Program-made: the position numbers and the translations under genes | Shown here: piece by piece, positions 9,217-18,862 of the stretch | Position numbering within the stretch: position 1 is the stretch's first letter | How the letters are laid out: each line of letters opens with the position of its first letter | Notes under the pieces: model-generated | What the model saw: the letters and a program-made list of their open reading frames with translations, nothing else | Database searches by the model: none | What the model was told of the DNA's origin: nothing | DNA from: Spirogloea muscicola | Taxonomy: Eukaryota; Streptophyta; Zygnematophyceae; Spirogloeales; Spirogloeaceae | NCBI GenBank assembly: GCA_009602725.1 | Contig: WELB01000087.1 | Coordinates: 154,459 to 180,094 of the forward strand | Reading direction: 5' to 3' | Length of the DNA: 25,636 bases

Positions 9217-10200
9217 ACTGACTTGTGATCATACTTGCTCATGTTGTCTTACATTGTCACTTTGATTGATGCAAATAATGATTTCTCACCATTTACTTGC
9301 TATCTTGTCAAAGCAACCAAGCGCACACACGGGCTTGTAACAAGCTTGAGATGATTCCTAAGTGTAAATACTGCTATCACTATTGCAGTTATTGCCTGTA
9401 CTGCTCATGCAATCAACCTCCAGGACAACAACAGCTCTATATTAATGAAGGGATGGGTGTGAGAGGCCTTTCTTAAAGAAACAGACAATGCCCAAATGTG
9501 AGGAAAGCATAATCCACGAGATTGCTCTCCATAAAGTTAAACAATTCTCAAGGCACCGCAGCAACGGGTTCTGTGTGAGCTAGATCAAGTCTCCACATCG
9601 TAATCAGCCCAGCAGTTCAGCGAATCACACAAGCGGCATGCAACCGATGCTCATACCCATGGTGGTGGCCGTGACTATATCAATAGTCAAAAATGACGGG
9701 CCAAAGATCTCCTGTTTGCGGAGTGGTCAAAGACAAATTTTACACTCAGTAGATACACAGCTGTGAATATCTACCTTTACAGTTGCTTAAGCAACATTAT
9801 GTCATAGTCACCTGATTGTCGTAGACACAGAAGGGAGCCGTAGTCAAGAACCTTGCATCCCTCACACACTTGCAGGAACTGTGCGGCACAACAGTTATCC
9901 TCCCTCAAAGCATTAGTTGGCAAGCACCTTGTTCCTCTCACATACTCACAGGATGTACTTTGTATGCCCTTAGTGCATATTACATGTACATCTTCTATGC
10001 ACAGGGTTGTACATGCATAGCAGCAGATCTGAATGTCCCCTGTGCTCAAGTACCCATATATTGAGCTTTCTTGAGGTGTATTGAGACTGAATATGTACAA
10101 GCCCATCAATGTGACGGCGTCAGCAATTTGTAATGTGAGTGAGCATGCAAGATCCACAAGCTTGTGGCATCTTCAATGCGCATCCATGACCACTTTGCAA
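9217..10200. other. Convergent intergenic region
   Basis: This lies between the ends of two convergent genes. The composition is more AT-rich than elsewhere. ORFs on both strands are short and Cys/Tyr-rich and look accidental. A TTACA at 9980-9984 (TGTAA on the minus strand) is 217 nt past the NADK stop and may be its poly(A) signal. Confidence 0.45.
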
Positions 10201-13200
10201 TTATAATGGAGTCTGAGGTTTCCTCAGATTCCAATGAAGGCCATCCCGCACACTCCTCAAGAAATCACTTGTCGACTCTTCGCCAGAGACAGCAGGCACT
10301 GGCCAGATGGACATTTGCACCAAGAGCATGTCGCCTTCTTTCAATCGGCACCTGTCCTTCCCATCAAAGCTCACCCAAGCGTGGCCCCTGGCCGTCTCGA
10401 GAATGACTACCTTGATCGTCACATACTCGGGCAGAATTACTGGCCTGAAGGACAGGGAGTGGGGGCAGATGGGGGTAAGAAGGACCCCAGGTACCTGAAA
10501 TAGGACAAGATGCTGCCCAGTTCAGCATGCTGTTGGCTCATGTTTAGATAGCCTCAACTTGCCCATGGAAGCAATAACAGCAAGCCGTCTCACTCCAGCT
10601 CTCGGAGTGAGACGGCAGCTTCGTACGAGTATGCAAAAACACTAATATGTGACAAGGCATTTCAAGAAATCTCTAGGCAAGCCATTGATTTTGTATTGCT
10701 ACAATGCATCCCATTTGCATATGGTGGTCGTGATCTGCCATGCCAAGTCTTGTGGAGTCTAGGCGTGCATAGCTAAACGCATGTCAGCAGGAACAACCTG
10801 GGAATGGACCATTGATCCCCCTGCCGCAAGAGAGTAGGCAGTAGAGCCGGAGGGGGTTGACAGAATGAGACCGTCTCCTGCCACATTTGTTAGGAAGTGG
10901 TCGTCACAGTAGCACTCAAGGTTGGTGAGGAACGAGGACATGCCCCTGTCAATGGCCACTTCATTAAGCACGAGCTTGTCCTGCGGGCCTGGCCTGTGTG
11001 GAAATTCATGAGGCAGGCAGCCAATAGAGTGTCTGAGTGTTAAGCGAAGTTTACAACCAGACAGATAGACGCTTTCCAGCTGCAAGTTCAAACCTGAGGG
11101 CAACCATACTTGTGGTGCATCTTGCTCAACTGCAGCTTACATGTCCTGTAGGCAGCTTCACAGTCCATGCAGGATGCACGAAGCACACCCCTACATCTTG
11201 AATATGCACGGTATCAACTTCCAAGACACTCTGCGTTGATGACCAGAGTCATGCACTCAACGCAACACCACAACGTGTGGGCAGTTTGTGGGACACAGGA
11301 CCACAGACGGGCCAGGTGGTTGATTCTGACCTTCCTGGGATCAAGATGCGAGCATCGTCGCCTTCCACCTTACGCACGATGCGGCACCGCAGCCGACTTC
11401 GAAGCGTCAGAAAGACGGGCCCCTTGAGGATGCTGTCCAGGTAGTCCTTGTAATGAGAGCTCGGCAACGGCGTCATGAAGCCCAGGGATCCCATAGCGAA
11501 CGATATTAGAGGTGGCACTGGCCCTCTGAACAGTGATGCGGCCCAGAGCACGGTGCCATCCCCTCCCAGAGTTATGACAACGTCGACCCTCTTGTGCAGG
11601 GCCTGCAGCTCCGCGTCTGTGAGGACAACGACAAGACGAAGTGTAGGGGGATAAGTGACCAACTGCAAATTACCATAGAAGTCAGTATTCTCTATCTAGT
11701 GGAGGCAATCCAATAGTCCTCTGGTCAACTGCTCCTCTTTTGATTTGAAGGCACTAGAGAGTGCGACCAAGTAACTACCTCTTCTTACCTGTATCAAAAA
11801 CAGCTGGTCAATCTAATAGATAAGCTAACATCCTTGACTAGAATGGAAAGTCAATGCCATGGGCTGTGAATATGTGTGGTAACGCAGCACCTCCTTCCCA
11901 GCTTTCCACGAAGGCAAGGTCATGGTCCATCTCCAGGAGTTCAATGCGAACCCTCTGCTCTACAACAATGTCCATCTTGCGCTCATTGTGCAGCCACAAC
12001 ACCATGGTCTTGCAGAGCTCGCTGACATCTGATGACTTGGGCTTGGTGAGGACAAGCGCCACCTGGGGCGGAGACTCCCAGACCAGCGTGATCTGCAATG
12101 ATCGTATGCAATGTAAGAGTAAACCATGAGCACAATCAGCAATTAGTCAGGAGTCTATTATCTGCCCTGCAATCACGGTGACCCGCTATTTATCATGGTA
12201 GAGACTATGTCGTGACTTGAGTAGAAGGCTAGGTAGGGGCTGTGAAAGGCTGCAAGTAGCACACCTGCTTGCTTCCACGGGCCATTGCCGTGATGTTGCC
12301 CTTCTCGTAGGACACAACGTCGTGCTTGTGACGCCGGCCATGGCTCTGGGCCAGGCCCCAAGCCAGCTTGAAGGCGGCCTTACCGAGGCCGTCATCTTCC
12401 TCAAGGTCGTCAATGGGGAGCTCGGCTGCCTTGTTGTGCTCGTTGCCCTTGAGCACCTCTCGGTCGCAGACTTCCGCTGAGGAGCAGCAGTGCCCATTCT
12501 CAGAAGCAGCTGGGACGCCACTAGCCCCTGCTCATGCAGCACGACGATGGTCAGATGCAAATCAGCTGATGCTCCTAAGAGAAGGTAAGCTCAAGCCGAC
12601 AAGCAGACCCTAAGGTTGGCAAGGTATCACTGTACCATGAAGTAAACCCGACACGACACGCAGCCCTTATTTCCATCTCAAGACCAGTGACTTTGTGCAG
12701 TCGCCGGTGCTAGAACATGTCCCAGCAGAACCTTGTAGTAGATGTGGGTATAAGAACCACCGTGAGATGCTCTGTCATGCACAGTAGCTTGACCAAAGGG
12801 CAGCACCTCCTGTGAAGGCCTAGGGCTCAGGCGCAGGCTTTCACCTTGCGCCTGCTTCTCTGGGCTGTGGCTGCTGCCCTTATGCGCCAAGTCCCTGGCC
12901 TCTGACTCAGCTTTCAGTGCCCGCTTCCTCCAAGCGAGCGCCTCGTCCTGGGCGCGGGACTTGCTCCTCGCTGCCTCCGTCAGCGCCTCAGCAAGATCTG
13001 CTACAACCAGAGACCTTCAGGCCAGCCAGTGGAGAGGACGGAGGACTGGGATAGTCACAAGGCACGACAGTAAACCCCATCAGAAGGGGAGGAGGCATTC
13101 GCCAATGTGGCGAGGCAATGGCGGACCTCGCAGAAGACCGGAGTACTCGCCCAGGTGCGACGCCTGCTCGGCGACTGTCTCTGGCGGGGCGGCGCCTGCC

Positions 13201-13596
13201 GTGCGGCCCTGGGCCGGCTGCGCCGAGGAGGCGGCGCGCGCCGCGTCCTGCCTGAGCGCGGACAGCTTGCCCGTCGCGAGCTGCAGGTCCTCCAGCTTGC
13301 GTCAAGCTCGCCGTCGAGTCGGACTGCCCGAGTGACCACTGCGAAGCCACAGGCAGAGGCGGCTTTAGCGAGCTCAGAGGCAGAAAGGGAAGCCCTCGCT
13401 CGTTAGCCGTGGCGCAGCGCAAACGGCGGGAGCCGAAGAGACCGATCTCTGGGTGGACGGTGACGAGGTTGACCAACTGGATCGACCGCTGAGCGATGGG
13501 GATGCTGGAGTAGCCATGCACCTGGGAGATGAGGTGCGCCTGCCTGGGGCCCTCCGGCTCGGCGGCCGCCGTGTCGTCGGCGGCAGCCGCGGCCAT
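10201..13596 (-). CDS. NAD kinase, plant NADK2-like (plastid type likely)
   Basis: It phosphorylates NAD to NADP. Eight exons, in reading order: 13596-13351, 13295-13127, 12997-12761, 12527-12265, 12092-11891, 11616-11331, 10993-10798 and 10494-10201 (stop TAA), about 630 aa. All phases fit. The catalytic half shows W-E-S-P-P-Q-V near its start, the family signature [18 protein letters not shown], then [55 protein letters not shown] and W-V-S-F-D-G-K-D-R, ending S-T-S-D-F-L-R-S and D-G-L-H-W-N-L-R-K. This is the order of plant NADKs. The first 200 or so residues are not recognisable; the ATG at 13596 and the 55-nt first intron are uncertain. No clear transit peptide is visible. The plastid location is inferred from NADK2 similarity. 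Confidence 0.9.
10584..10616. repeat. Perfect 13-bp inverted repeat in the last NADK intron
   Basis: GCCGTCTCACTCC and GGAGTGAGACGGC are exact reverse complements around a 7-nt loop (AGCTCTC). It lies inside the intron between the last two NADK exons. The role is unknown: an RNA hairpin or a small foldback relic. Confidence 0.8.
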
Positions 13597-13940
13597 GCCC
13601 ACCGCAGAGGCCGCCGCCTCGGCAGTGAAGCGGCGCGCACGACAGCCAGAGCCCGTACAATGGCCTCGCGAGGCGGCAGGAGGCCTCGAGGTGGCGGCGG
13701 CGGCTCCTCTCTATCGTTTCTGGCTGGCTTTCAGAGCCCTCGCCGCTTTTGAAGAGCCGCTTCTCTGGCTGTGAGCGCGGCTTGTGCGCCCGCGACCGGC
13801 GGCGGCAGTCGCGGCGCGCGCCGCGCGACGCCGCTACCGGGCGCCTGGCAATGGCCGCCCGAGGGTGCCTTTGCGGGCCTTCCCACATGCAACGCCGAGT
13901 TGCTTGCGCCAGCACAAGGTGTCCATGTTGGGTCATTCAG
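13597..13940. other. Upstream region of NADK, GC-rich
   Basis: It separates the NADK start from a LINE cluster. A minus-strand ORF runs through it (down to 13403) in another frame, Arg/Ser-rich, and ends inside the first NADK exon. It could hold a missing upstream exon with the transit peptide, but I see no splice sites I trust. Plus-strand ORFs are shadows. Confidence 0.35.
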
Positions 13941-13996
13941 AGAAGAAGTGGCACTCCCGATGGGGGCAAGAAGAAGTGGCACTCCCAATGGGGGCA
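13941..13996. repeat. Tandem repeat, two 28-bp units
   Basis: Two units (13941-13968, 13969-13996) beginning AGAAGAAGTGGCACTCCC differ at one base. The unit resembles the LINE1 terminus AGAAGAAAGTGCTCGCCC, so it may be two stacked stubs of another LINE tail. Confidence 0.8.
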
Positions 13997-14011
13997 AGGG
14001 CTGCGAAAAAA

Positions 14012-14040
14012 GAAGAAAGTGCTCGCCCATTGAAAATAGA
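14012..14040 (-). mobile_element. LINE1 3' terminal stub, split by LINE2
   Basis: GAAGAAAGTGCTCGCCCATT and a few more bases are the last part of a LINE1 copy whose remainder is at 16057-16279. The sequences TTGAAAATAG (14031-14040) and TTGAGAATAG (16057-16066) flank the inserted LINE2 and look like its target-site duplication with one change. Confidence 0.7.
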
Positions 14041-14043
14041 AGA

Positions 14044-16053
14044 GATCGTGTATTAGAAAGAAATGTAGGCCAAATGGCCAGGTACAAAGGCAAGCACATC
14101 TAAAAATCTACATAACCTACAGCAGATTGACCCGCTCAATAACCACGGGTCATAAAGGTCACTACTCGATGCATGAATACTAGATGCCAGGAACGGAGCC
14201 CTTCTGCCACCTACTAGAGCTCGCCCAGCTTTCTGGTGCAAGGCACTAGCCTGAGCACGCTGCAAACAGGCCGAAACTCGACGTCGCAAGAGCGACAGAT
14301 ATGCAGCTGGCAAGCCCATCTCAGCCGGAAACACATCTGCGCGTCGAGTGTAGCCTAGATTGGCAATGTTTTGAAGCAGAGTGTGGAAGCGAGGACCCAG
14401 ACAGCCAAAGATGTCGATTGCAGCTGGCAGGAGTCGATCGCATTGGGGGTAATCGGAGTAATGCCGCAGTTTTCTTTGCTCTGCTCCGCCCACTGCGTGC
14501 CCAGCAATGTGTGTTGATGCTGGGCCTTTATATGCCTCCGTAACAACAACGTCGACCAGGGCCCGTGGTCCTCCACCAGGTTGCACGCCCACAATGTCAA
14601 GTGTGCGGCGATGATGACGTCCCTGGGCGTCCGTGGTGATAGGCATGATATTGTTGACTTCCACGACCGCACGGTAGCCGGCGTCGCGCATCAAGCCCGC
14701 CAGGGCATCGCGAAGGAGGTTGTGAATGCCCACCACTTCTGGTCCAGTGGGGCATCTCAGCATGTGAGTGGCGAGCACAGCACCCTCTGCACGGAAGCCG
14801 CACTCGCACTGGCGCACCCCAATCAGGCAATTAGGTGGGAGGCCGAGGAAGAGTTGAAGCGATGTCCGAAAGGCCTCGGAGCTGATGCTGAAGGCGTTGG
14901 CGACGGGGGGAGAGGTGATCCAGTCAGTGGCACCAGGTGTGGCCAGAGAAGTGAGTCTTGCCAAGCTCCTCGGATTGTTCTGAATCTCTGGCAGCCTCCT
15001 CAACCTTCTGCGGCGTTCGTCTTCCACTGCCGTAACCAGTCTGGATTGTGCCCCTCTATCAGAAGCTTGGGCGAGGGTGGAGAATGGCGTGAGTAGGGGT
15101 TGGAGAGAGGGGAAAGAGCTGATGGCTGAGTCGCGGATGCTCCTCAGATCCGCTTGGAAGGGGAAGGAGCCTTCCTCCACATTGCGTACAGGGTCGTGGA
15201 GGCAAGGGAAGCGCATGGGGAGCAGGGAGGCGATCTGGTGCCAGCAGCCCAGGAAGGCTGCTTGCGCCGTCTGCTCCAACGACCGGCAGCCAAGGCCGCC
15301 CATGCGAGTAGGGAGGGAGGCCTGGAGGGAAGCTGAAGCTGAGGGGAAAGATGAAGAATGTAGTAGGGCTGCCAGGGACTGCTGAAGGGAGTCATCATAT
15401 TCCTTGTAGAGCTCCGCCACCGTGCCCAATGGGGCAACTGTCCGTTGCAGATAGCAAGCCCGTTGGCCGATGCAGCGGGTGAGGATGGCCAACGCCAGCT
15501 GCGTGTCCCCAAGGAGGGGAAGGGAAGGGAGGGGGGCGAGGTGTTTTTGAAGGCGTTCCCGCAAGTCCACCGCCACGTGAGCTGGTGTACCGAAGGGGAC
15601 CTTGAGGATGGCCAGCCCATTGGCAGGGAGACCGCGTGGGGACCAGGCCACGCTCTTGGACGGGCAAACCCGCAGGCCCATCAGGTCCAATTCGCGAACG
15701 AGCAAGGGGTAAGCCGCCATGACTTCAGCTGGAGGTCCAATGATGTGTGTGTCATCCGCGTAGGAAGGGAAGAGGAGGTATGGGTGTTGGCTCTGGGTGC
15801 GCCGAACAGCCCGGCAATGTGCCAATGCAAACAGGATTGGGCTAAGGGGATCCCCCTGGCGTGTGCCAGAAGATGACCACAGCGTCTTCCACGACTCTCC
15901 TGCTTGCCACAGCAGCCGCCCTGGGCGTCCATAGGCCATGAGGAAAAAGGGTATAAGGGAAGGGAAGTGGTCGCGCAGCTCCTCCATAATGACGCTGCGC
16001 TCCACTGTATTAAAGGCGTTAGTGATATCCAGCCCAAGGACCATCATTGAAGA
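14044..16053 (-). mobile_element. LINE2 retrotransposon, 5'-truncated, nested in LINE1
   Basis: The longest LINE copy in the window, about 2.0 kb. It holds the RT-to-C-terminus ORF (14053-16047) and the 3' end GATCGTGTATTAG (plus sense). No poly(A) is seen. The 5' end is cut within the RT domain near motif A, so the endonuclease and N-terminal RT parts are absent. It is inserted in a LINE1 tail in the same orientation. Confidence 0.85.
14053..16047 (-). CDS. LINE2 reverse transcriptase ORF, N-terminally truncated
   Basis: 664 residues. Motif A is L-G-L-D-I-T-N-A-F-N (catalytic D7), motif B is G-T-R-Q-G-D-P-L-S-P (61-70), and motif C is S-Y-A-D-D-T (Y-A-D-D at 96-99). A long post-RT region follows, with a zinc-finger-like Q-C-E-C-G-F-R and L-A-T-H-M-L-R-C (C-x-C-x10-H-x3-C). 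These are standard for non-LTR elements, whose RT copies RNA at a nicked target. The start ATG is internal to motif A, so this is a truncated ORF, not a native start. The last 29 or so residues are a frameshift product: a 5-nt deletion at 14151/14152, compared with the copy near 4700, skips the native L-T-R-G-Y-stop end. Probably not active. Confidence 0.88.
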   Translation of the reverse strand: MMVLGLDITNAFNTVERSVIMEELRDHFPSLIPFFLMAYGRPGRLLWQAGESWKTLWSSSGTRQGDPLSPILFALAHCRAVRRTQSQHPYLLFPSYADDTHIIGPPAEVMAAYPLLVRELDLMGLRVCPSKSVAWSPRGLPANGLAILKVPFGTPAHVAVDLRERLQKHLAPLPSLPLLGDTQLALAILTRCIGQRACYLQRTVAPLGTVAELYKEYDDSLQQSLAALLHSSSFPSASASLQASLPTRMGGLGCRSLEQTAQAAFLGCWHQIASLLPMRFPCLHDPVRNVEEGSFPFQADLRSIRDSAISSFPSLQPLLTPFSTLAQASDRGAQSRLVTAVEDERRRRLRRLPEIQNNPRSLARLTSLATPGATDWITSPPVANAFSISSEAFRTSLQLFLGLPPNCLIGVRQCECGFRAEGAVLATHMLRCPTGPEVVGIHNLLRDALAGLMRDAGYRAVVEVNNIMPITTDAQGRHHRRTLDIVGVQPGGGPRALVDVVVTEAYKGPASTHIAGHAVGGAEQRKLRHYSDYPQCDRLLPAAIDIFGCLGPRFHTLLQNIANLGYTRRADVFPAEMGLPAAYLSLLRRRVSACLQRAQASALHQKAGRALVGGRRAPFLASSIHASSSDLYDPWLLSGSICCRLCRFLDVLAFVPGHLAYISF

Positions 16054-16056
16054 AAT

Positions 16057-16279
16057 TTGAGAATAGGGGCTGGAACAACCAGCCCGAAAAAGAATGAACA
16101 GAGTACGAGAAGGGGGCCAGGGGAAGCGCTAAGTAACAGAAACAAAGCTGCTACGAGACACTCAGTAACCCCTGCTAAGCAGCCGCAGATCAGAGATGCT
16201 GGGCTCCTGGAAGTGGGTCCCCTGGCCAGAGCCAGAGGCAGCAGCGAGGGCTCTGCCGGCACGAAGGTGCAGCGCCCGG
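16057..16279 (-). mobile_element. LINE1 3' fragment, proximal part
   Basis: The LINE1 C-terminus is in frame (minus sense) from 16279 to the stop at 16162-16164, ending D-L-R-L-L-S-R-G-Y. The hairpin GGGCTGGAACAACCAGCCC is at 16067-16085. It is continuous with the stub at 14012-14040 before the LINE2 insertion. Confidence 0.8.
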
Positions 16280-16402
16280 CAAAGCCAGCCCGAAACGAAT
16301 TGACAAAGGTTTGGAGGGGCCAAAAAGCGCTTAGCAGCTACAAAGGAAGAAAGTGCTCGCCATTTGAGGATAGGGGCTGGAAAAGAAGCTGCAGCTGGCC
16401 AA
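16280..16402 (-). mobile_element. Degenerate LINE tail pieces
   Basis: AAAGCCAGCCCGAAACGAAT resembles a LINE tail without its left stem. A second stub starts GAAGAAAGTGCTCGCC near 16347, with the hairpin interrupted after GGGGCTGGAAAAG. Several short stubs are stacked here. Confidence 0.5.
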
Positions 16403-16756
16403 AAAGTGCCCGCCCATAGAGAAGAGGGGCTGGCAAAGCCAACCCAAAAAGAATGGACAATGTTCAAAGCCAAAGAAAGAAGTGCCAAAAAAGGACTACA
16501 CTACAAAGTGCAAGACGGTGCAGAGGGAGATGCAGATGGATGCTCAGTATCCACGTGTGAGCAACAGCAGATCAGAGTAACTCGGAGCAGGAAAAGCGGC
16601 ACTCTGCCGAAACCCGGAAGCAGCAGCTATAGCACGGCCAGCGCGCGCGTGGACCGCATGAGCCAAAGAGCGCTGTAGCGAGACCGCCAGCCTCATCCGA
16701 AAGACCTGCGCGAGGGAGCCGGCAGCATTGAAGCTGGCCACCTCGGCCTGTCCACC
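16403..16756 (-). mobile_element. LINE3 3' end, 5'-truncated
   Basis: In the minus sense the ORF end (16756 to the stop at 16544) reads F-N-A-A-G-S-L-A-Q-V-F-R-M-R-L-A-V-S-L-Q, then R-A-G-R-A-I-A-A-A-S-G and ends L-L-L-L-T-R-G-Y-stop. This is homologous to, but distinct from, LINE1. The 3' UTR contains GGGTTGG-CTTTG-CCAGCCC (a G.U pair keeps the stem) and the terminus GGGCGGGCACTTT. It meets a plus-strand LINE1 head to head at 16756/16757. Confidence 0.75.
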
Positions 16757-18342
16757 CGGGCGTCGAAGTGCGCGGCTTGGTCTCCCTGCGGCCTCCCACC
16801 CACCCTGACGCTGCCCACAGGCTGCCAGACTCCAGCAGATGGCTTCACCCTGCTGGAGGTCCCCATCGGCGGGCCGTTCTTCGTGGAGGGGCAGCTGCGA
16901 GCCCTCCTTGCGGAGCATCTTCAGCCTGCGGCCCGGCTTCCCGAGCTGGACGATATGCAGCTGTCGTTGGCCATGTTGACCAAGGCCATTGGGCAGCGGC
17001 CCCAGTACTTGACGCGGGCCACTCCGCCGTCCCCAGGGGCGTTGGCGGCGTACGCGGATTTCGACGCAGGCATGGTGGCGAGCTTGGCGGCCCAGGTCCG
17101 TCACCAGGGCTTCCTCCAGTCGCCAGCCGCTATCCACCAGGCGGCGCTACCCCTCAGCCACGGTGGTCTCGGCCTGCGTCCGCTCGCCCGTTCTTGCCGG
17201 GCTGCATACCTCGGCAGCTGGGCGCAGACTGCCACCTCCGTGGCCCAGCGCTTCATGGTCCACGGCTGGCGTGCACTGGAGCAGGCGGTGGTGGAGGTCG
17301 ACATGGGCGCGCTGTCGTTCCAGGTGTCCTTTCGCTCTGCCCACCAGGAGCTGCTCGCGGCACACCCGGACTTGGCAGGCCAGGCGGTCTCCTTTGCGCA
17401 CCTCGCGCACACCGCTGACCTGCGCGTCCAAGCGCGCTTCGCAGCCGTGGTGGACAAGGCCGCCTACACCACCGCCGTGCTGTAGCTCCCGAGGCCGACT
17501 TGCGCTGGCGCGCGAGACTCCAATCGGCCTCCTCCCTGGGGGCAGCGGCGTGGCTTCAGGCCCTCCCCATCAATGACGCCCTCACCCTCCCCAATGAGGT
17601 ATTTCGCACTGCCGTCCACCGGCTCCTGGGACTGCCGCCTCCATGTCTCCAGGGCGTGCGTCAGTGTGTAAGCGGCGAGCGAGGGGCCGAGTCTGGGTAG
17701 CTGGCCGCTCATGTTCTGCGCTGCGCCCACGGCAGCGAGCGGACAGCGGCCCACGACCGCCTCCGCAATGCGATGCATGGCATCCTGGTGGAGGCTGGCT
17801 TCTTGGTGGCAGCGGAGCACTCCGGCGACATGCCGCTCCAGGAAAGGGCTGACGGTCTCCACGCCCGTCGCGTAGACCTGGTGGCCACCCCACAGACCGG
17901 CGGGCCACGTCTTCTCCTGGACGTGATGACCACCGACGCTTACGATCGCTCGCACCCAGCCCAATGTGCCACCAAGGTTGGGTATGCGGTCGCCTGCGCC
18001 GCTCGGGCCAAAGAGCTCAAGTACGCCGACCATCCGCGGGAAGACGAGTCCTTCCCGCTGGCGATTGACACGCATTGGCCGTTGGGCGCTCTGTGGCTCG
18101 AGTTGCTCACCCAGCTCGCCCGCCACGCCATCGCCCGTCGCTTCGATGAGGAGCCGGTGGACTTTCCTGCAGCCGGGTCGCTGGCGCAGGTGTACCGGAT
18201 GCGCTTGGCCGTCTCGCTGCAGCGGTCGATGGCCCGCGCGCTGCACCTGCGGGCCGGCAGAGCCCTCGCTGCTGCTTCTGGCCAGAGCCAGAGGACCCAC
18301 TTCCAGGAGCCTAGCATCTCTGTCCTAAGGCTGCTTAGCAGG
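16757..18342 (+). pseudogene. LINE1 ORF, post-RT region, broken
   Basis: The plus strand encodes the region after the RT catalytic motifs. It starts at a segment like LINE2's S-K-S-V-A-W-S-P-R-G-L-P and continues through E-V-P-I-G-G-P-F-F-V-E-G, Q-A-A-L-P-L-S-H-G-G-L-G-L-R-P-L and the C-terminal block A-R-A-K-E-L-K-Y-A-D-H. The frame is open from 16757 to a TAG at 17483. It then continues in another frame from about 17490 with one in-frame TAG (17698-17700), inside the finger-like C..C..H..C region, and stays open to the end. The C-terminus is cut at L-L-S-R (about 18342), where a different repeat starts. One frameshift and one stop suggest a fairly young copy. The RT core is missing. Confidence 0.8.
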
Positions 18343-18420
18343 AAAGAGAGAAGGCGCGCGGGGCGCATGAATTGAAAGGGAGGCCAATTCAAGCCAATAC
18401 ATTGTTCAGGCAGAGTCGAG
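18343..18420. repeat. Repeat D, copy 1
   Basis: GAGAGAAGGCGCGCGGGGCG followed by CATGAATTGAAAGGGAGGCC matches 24886-24945 (same strand) and 24746-24785 and 24811-24852 (opposite strand). It is joined directly to the truncated LINE1 end. The origin is unknown. Confidence 0.65.
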
Positions 18421-18576
18421 TGCAGACTAAACAATGCTACATAATACGGAGACCTAATCTAAGGTACCTAAGATGACATTAGTACCCACGGGTGAGCACA
18501 AACAAATCTGACAAGCTAACTTGGGGAGCTGGAGCGCCGCCACGAAAGCCGGAGGCCTGACTTAGAGCGCGAAAAA
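18421..18576. other. Short unique stretch between repeats
   Basis: No ORF or motif that I can support. Confidence 0.4.
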
Positions 18577-18789
18577 GAAGAAGAAAGTGCTCGCCCATTG
18601 AGAATAGGGGCTGGAACAACCAGCCCGAAAAAGAATGAACAGAGTACGAGAAGGGGGCCAGGGGAAGCGCTAAGAAACAGAAACAAAGCAGCTACGAGAC
18701 ACTCAGTAACCCCTGCTAAGCAGCCGCAGATCAGAGATGCTGGGCTCCTGGAACTGGGTCCCCTGGCAGAGCCAGAGGCAGCAGCGAGG
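18577..18789 (-). mobile_element. LINE1 3' fragment
   Basis: In the minus sense it covers the last LINE1 codons (stop at 18703-18705) and the 3' UTR with hairpin at 18608-18626. It starts at a GAAGAAGAAAG run and is truncated where the next stub begins. Confidence 0.75.
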
Positions 18790-18862
18790 GAAAAAGAAGA
18801 AGAGAGTGCTCGCCCATTGAGAATAGGGGCTGGAAAAGCCAGCCAAAAAAAGAAGAACAGAG
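18790..18862 (-). mobile_element. LINE1 tail stub
   Basis: A second LINE1 tail in the same orientation: AAGAAGAGAGTGCTCGCCC, hairpin with AAAAG loop near 18827-18844. It is stacked directly on the previous copy. Confidence 0.65.

Noticed and set aside
13403-13936. Arg-rich minus ORF as the NADK transit peptide
   Set aside because: It is in a different frame from the NADK exon and no splice sites link them convincingly.
14301-15876. Several plus-strand ORFs opposite the LINE2 ORF
   Set aside because: Antisense shadows of a long, motif-bearing reverse transcriptase ORF.
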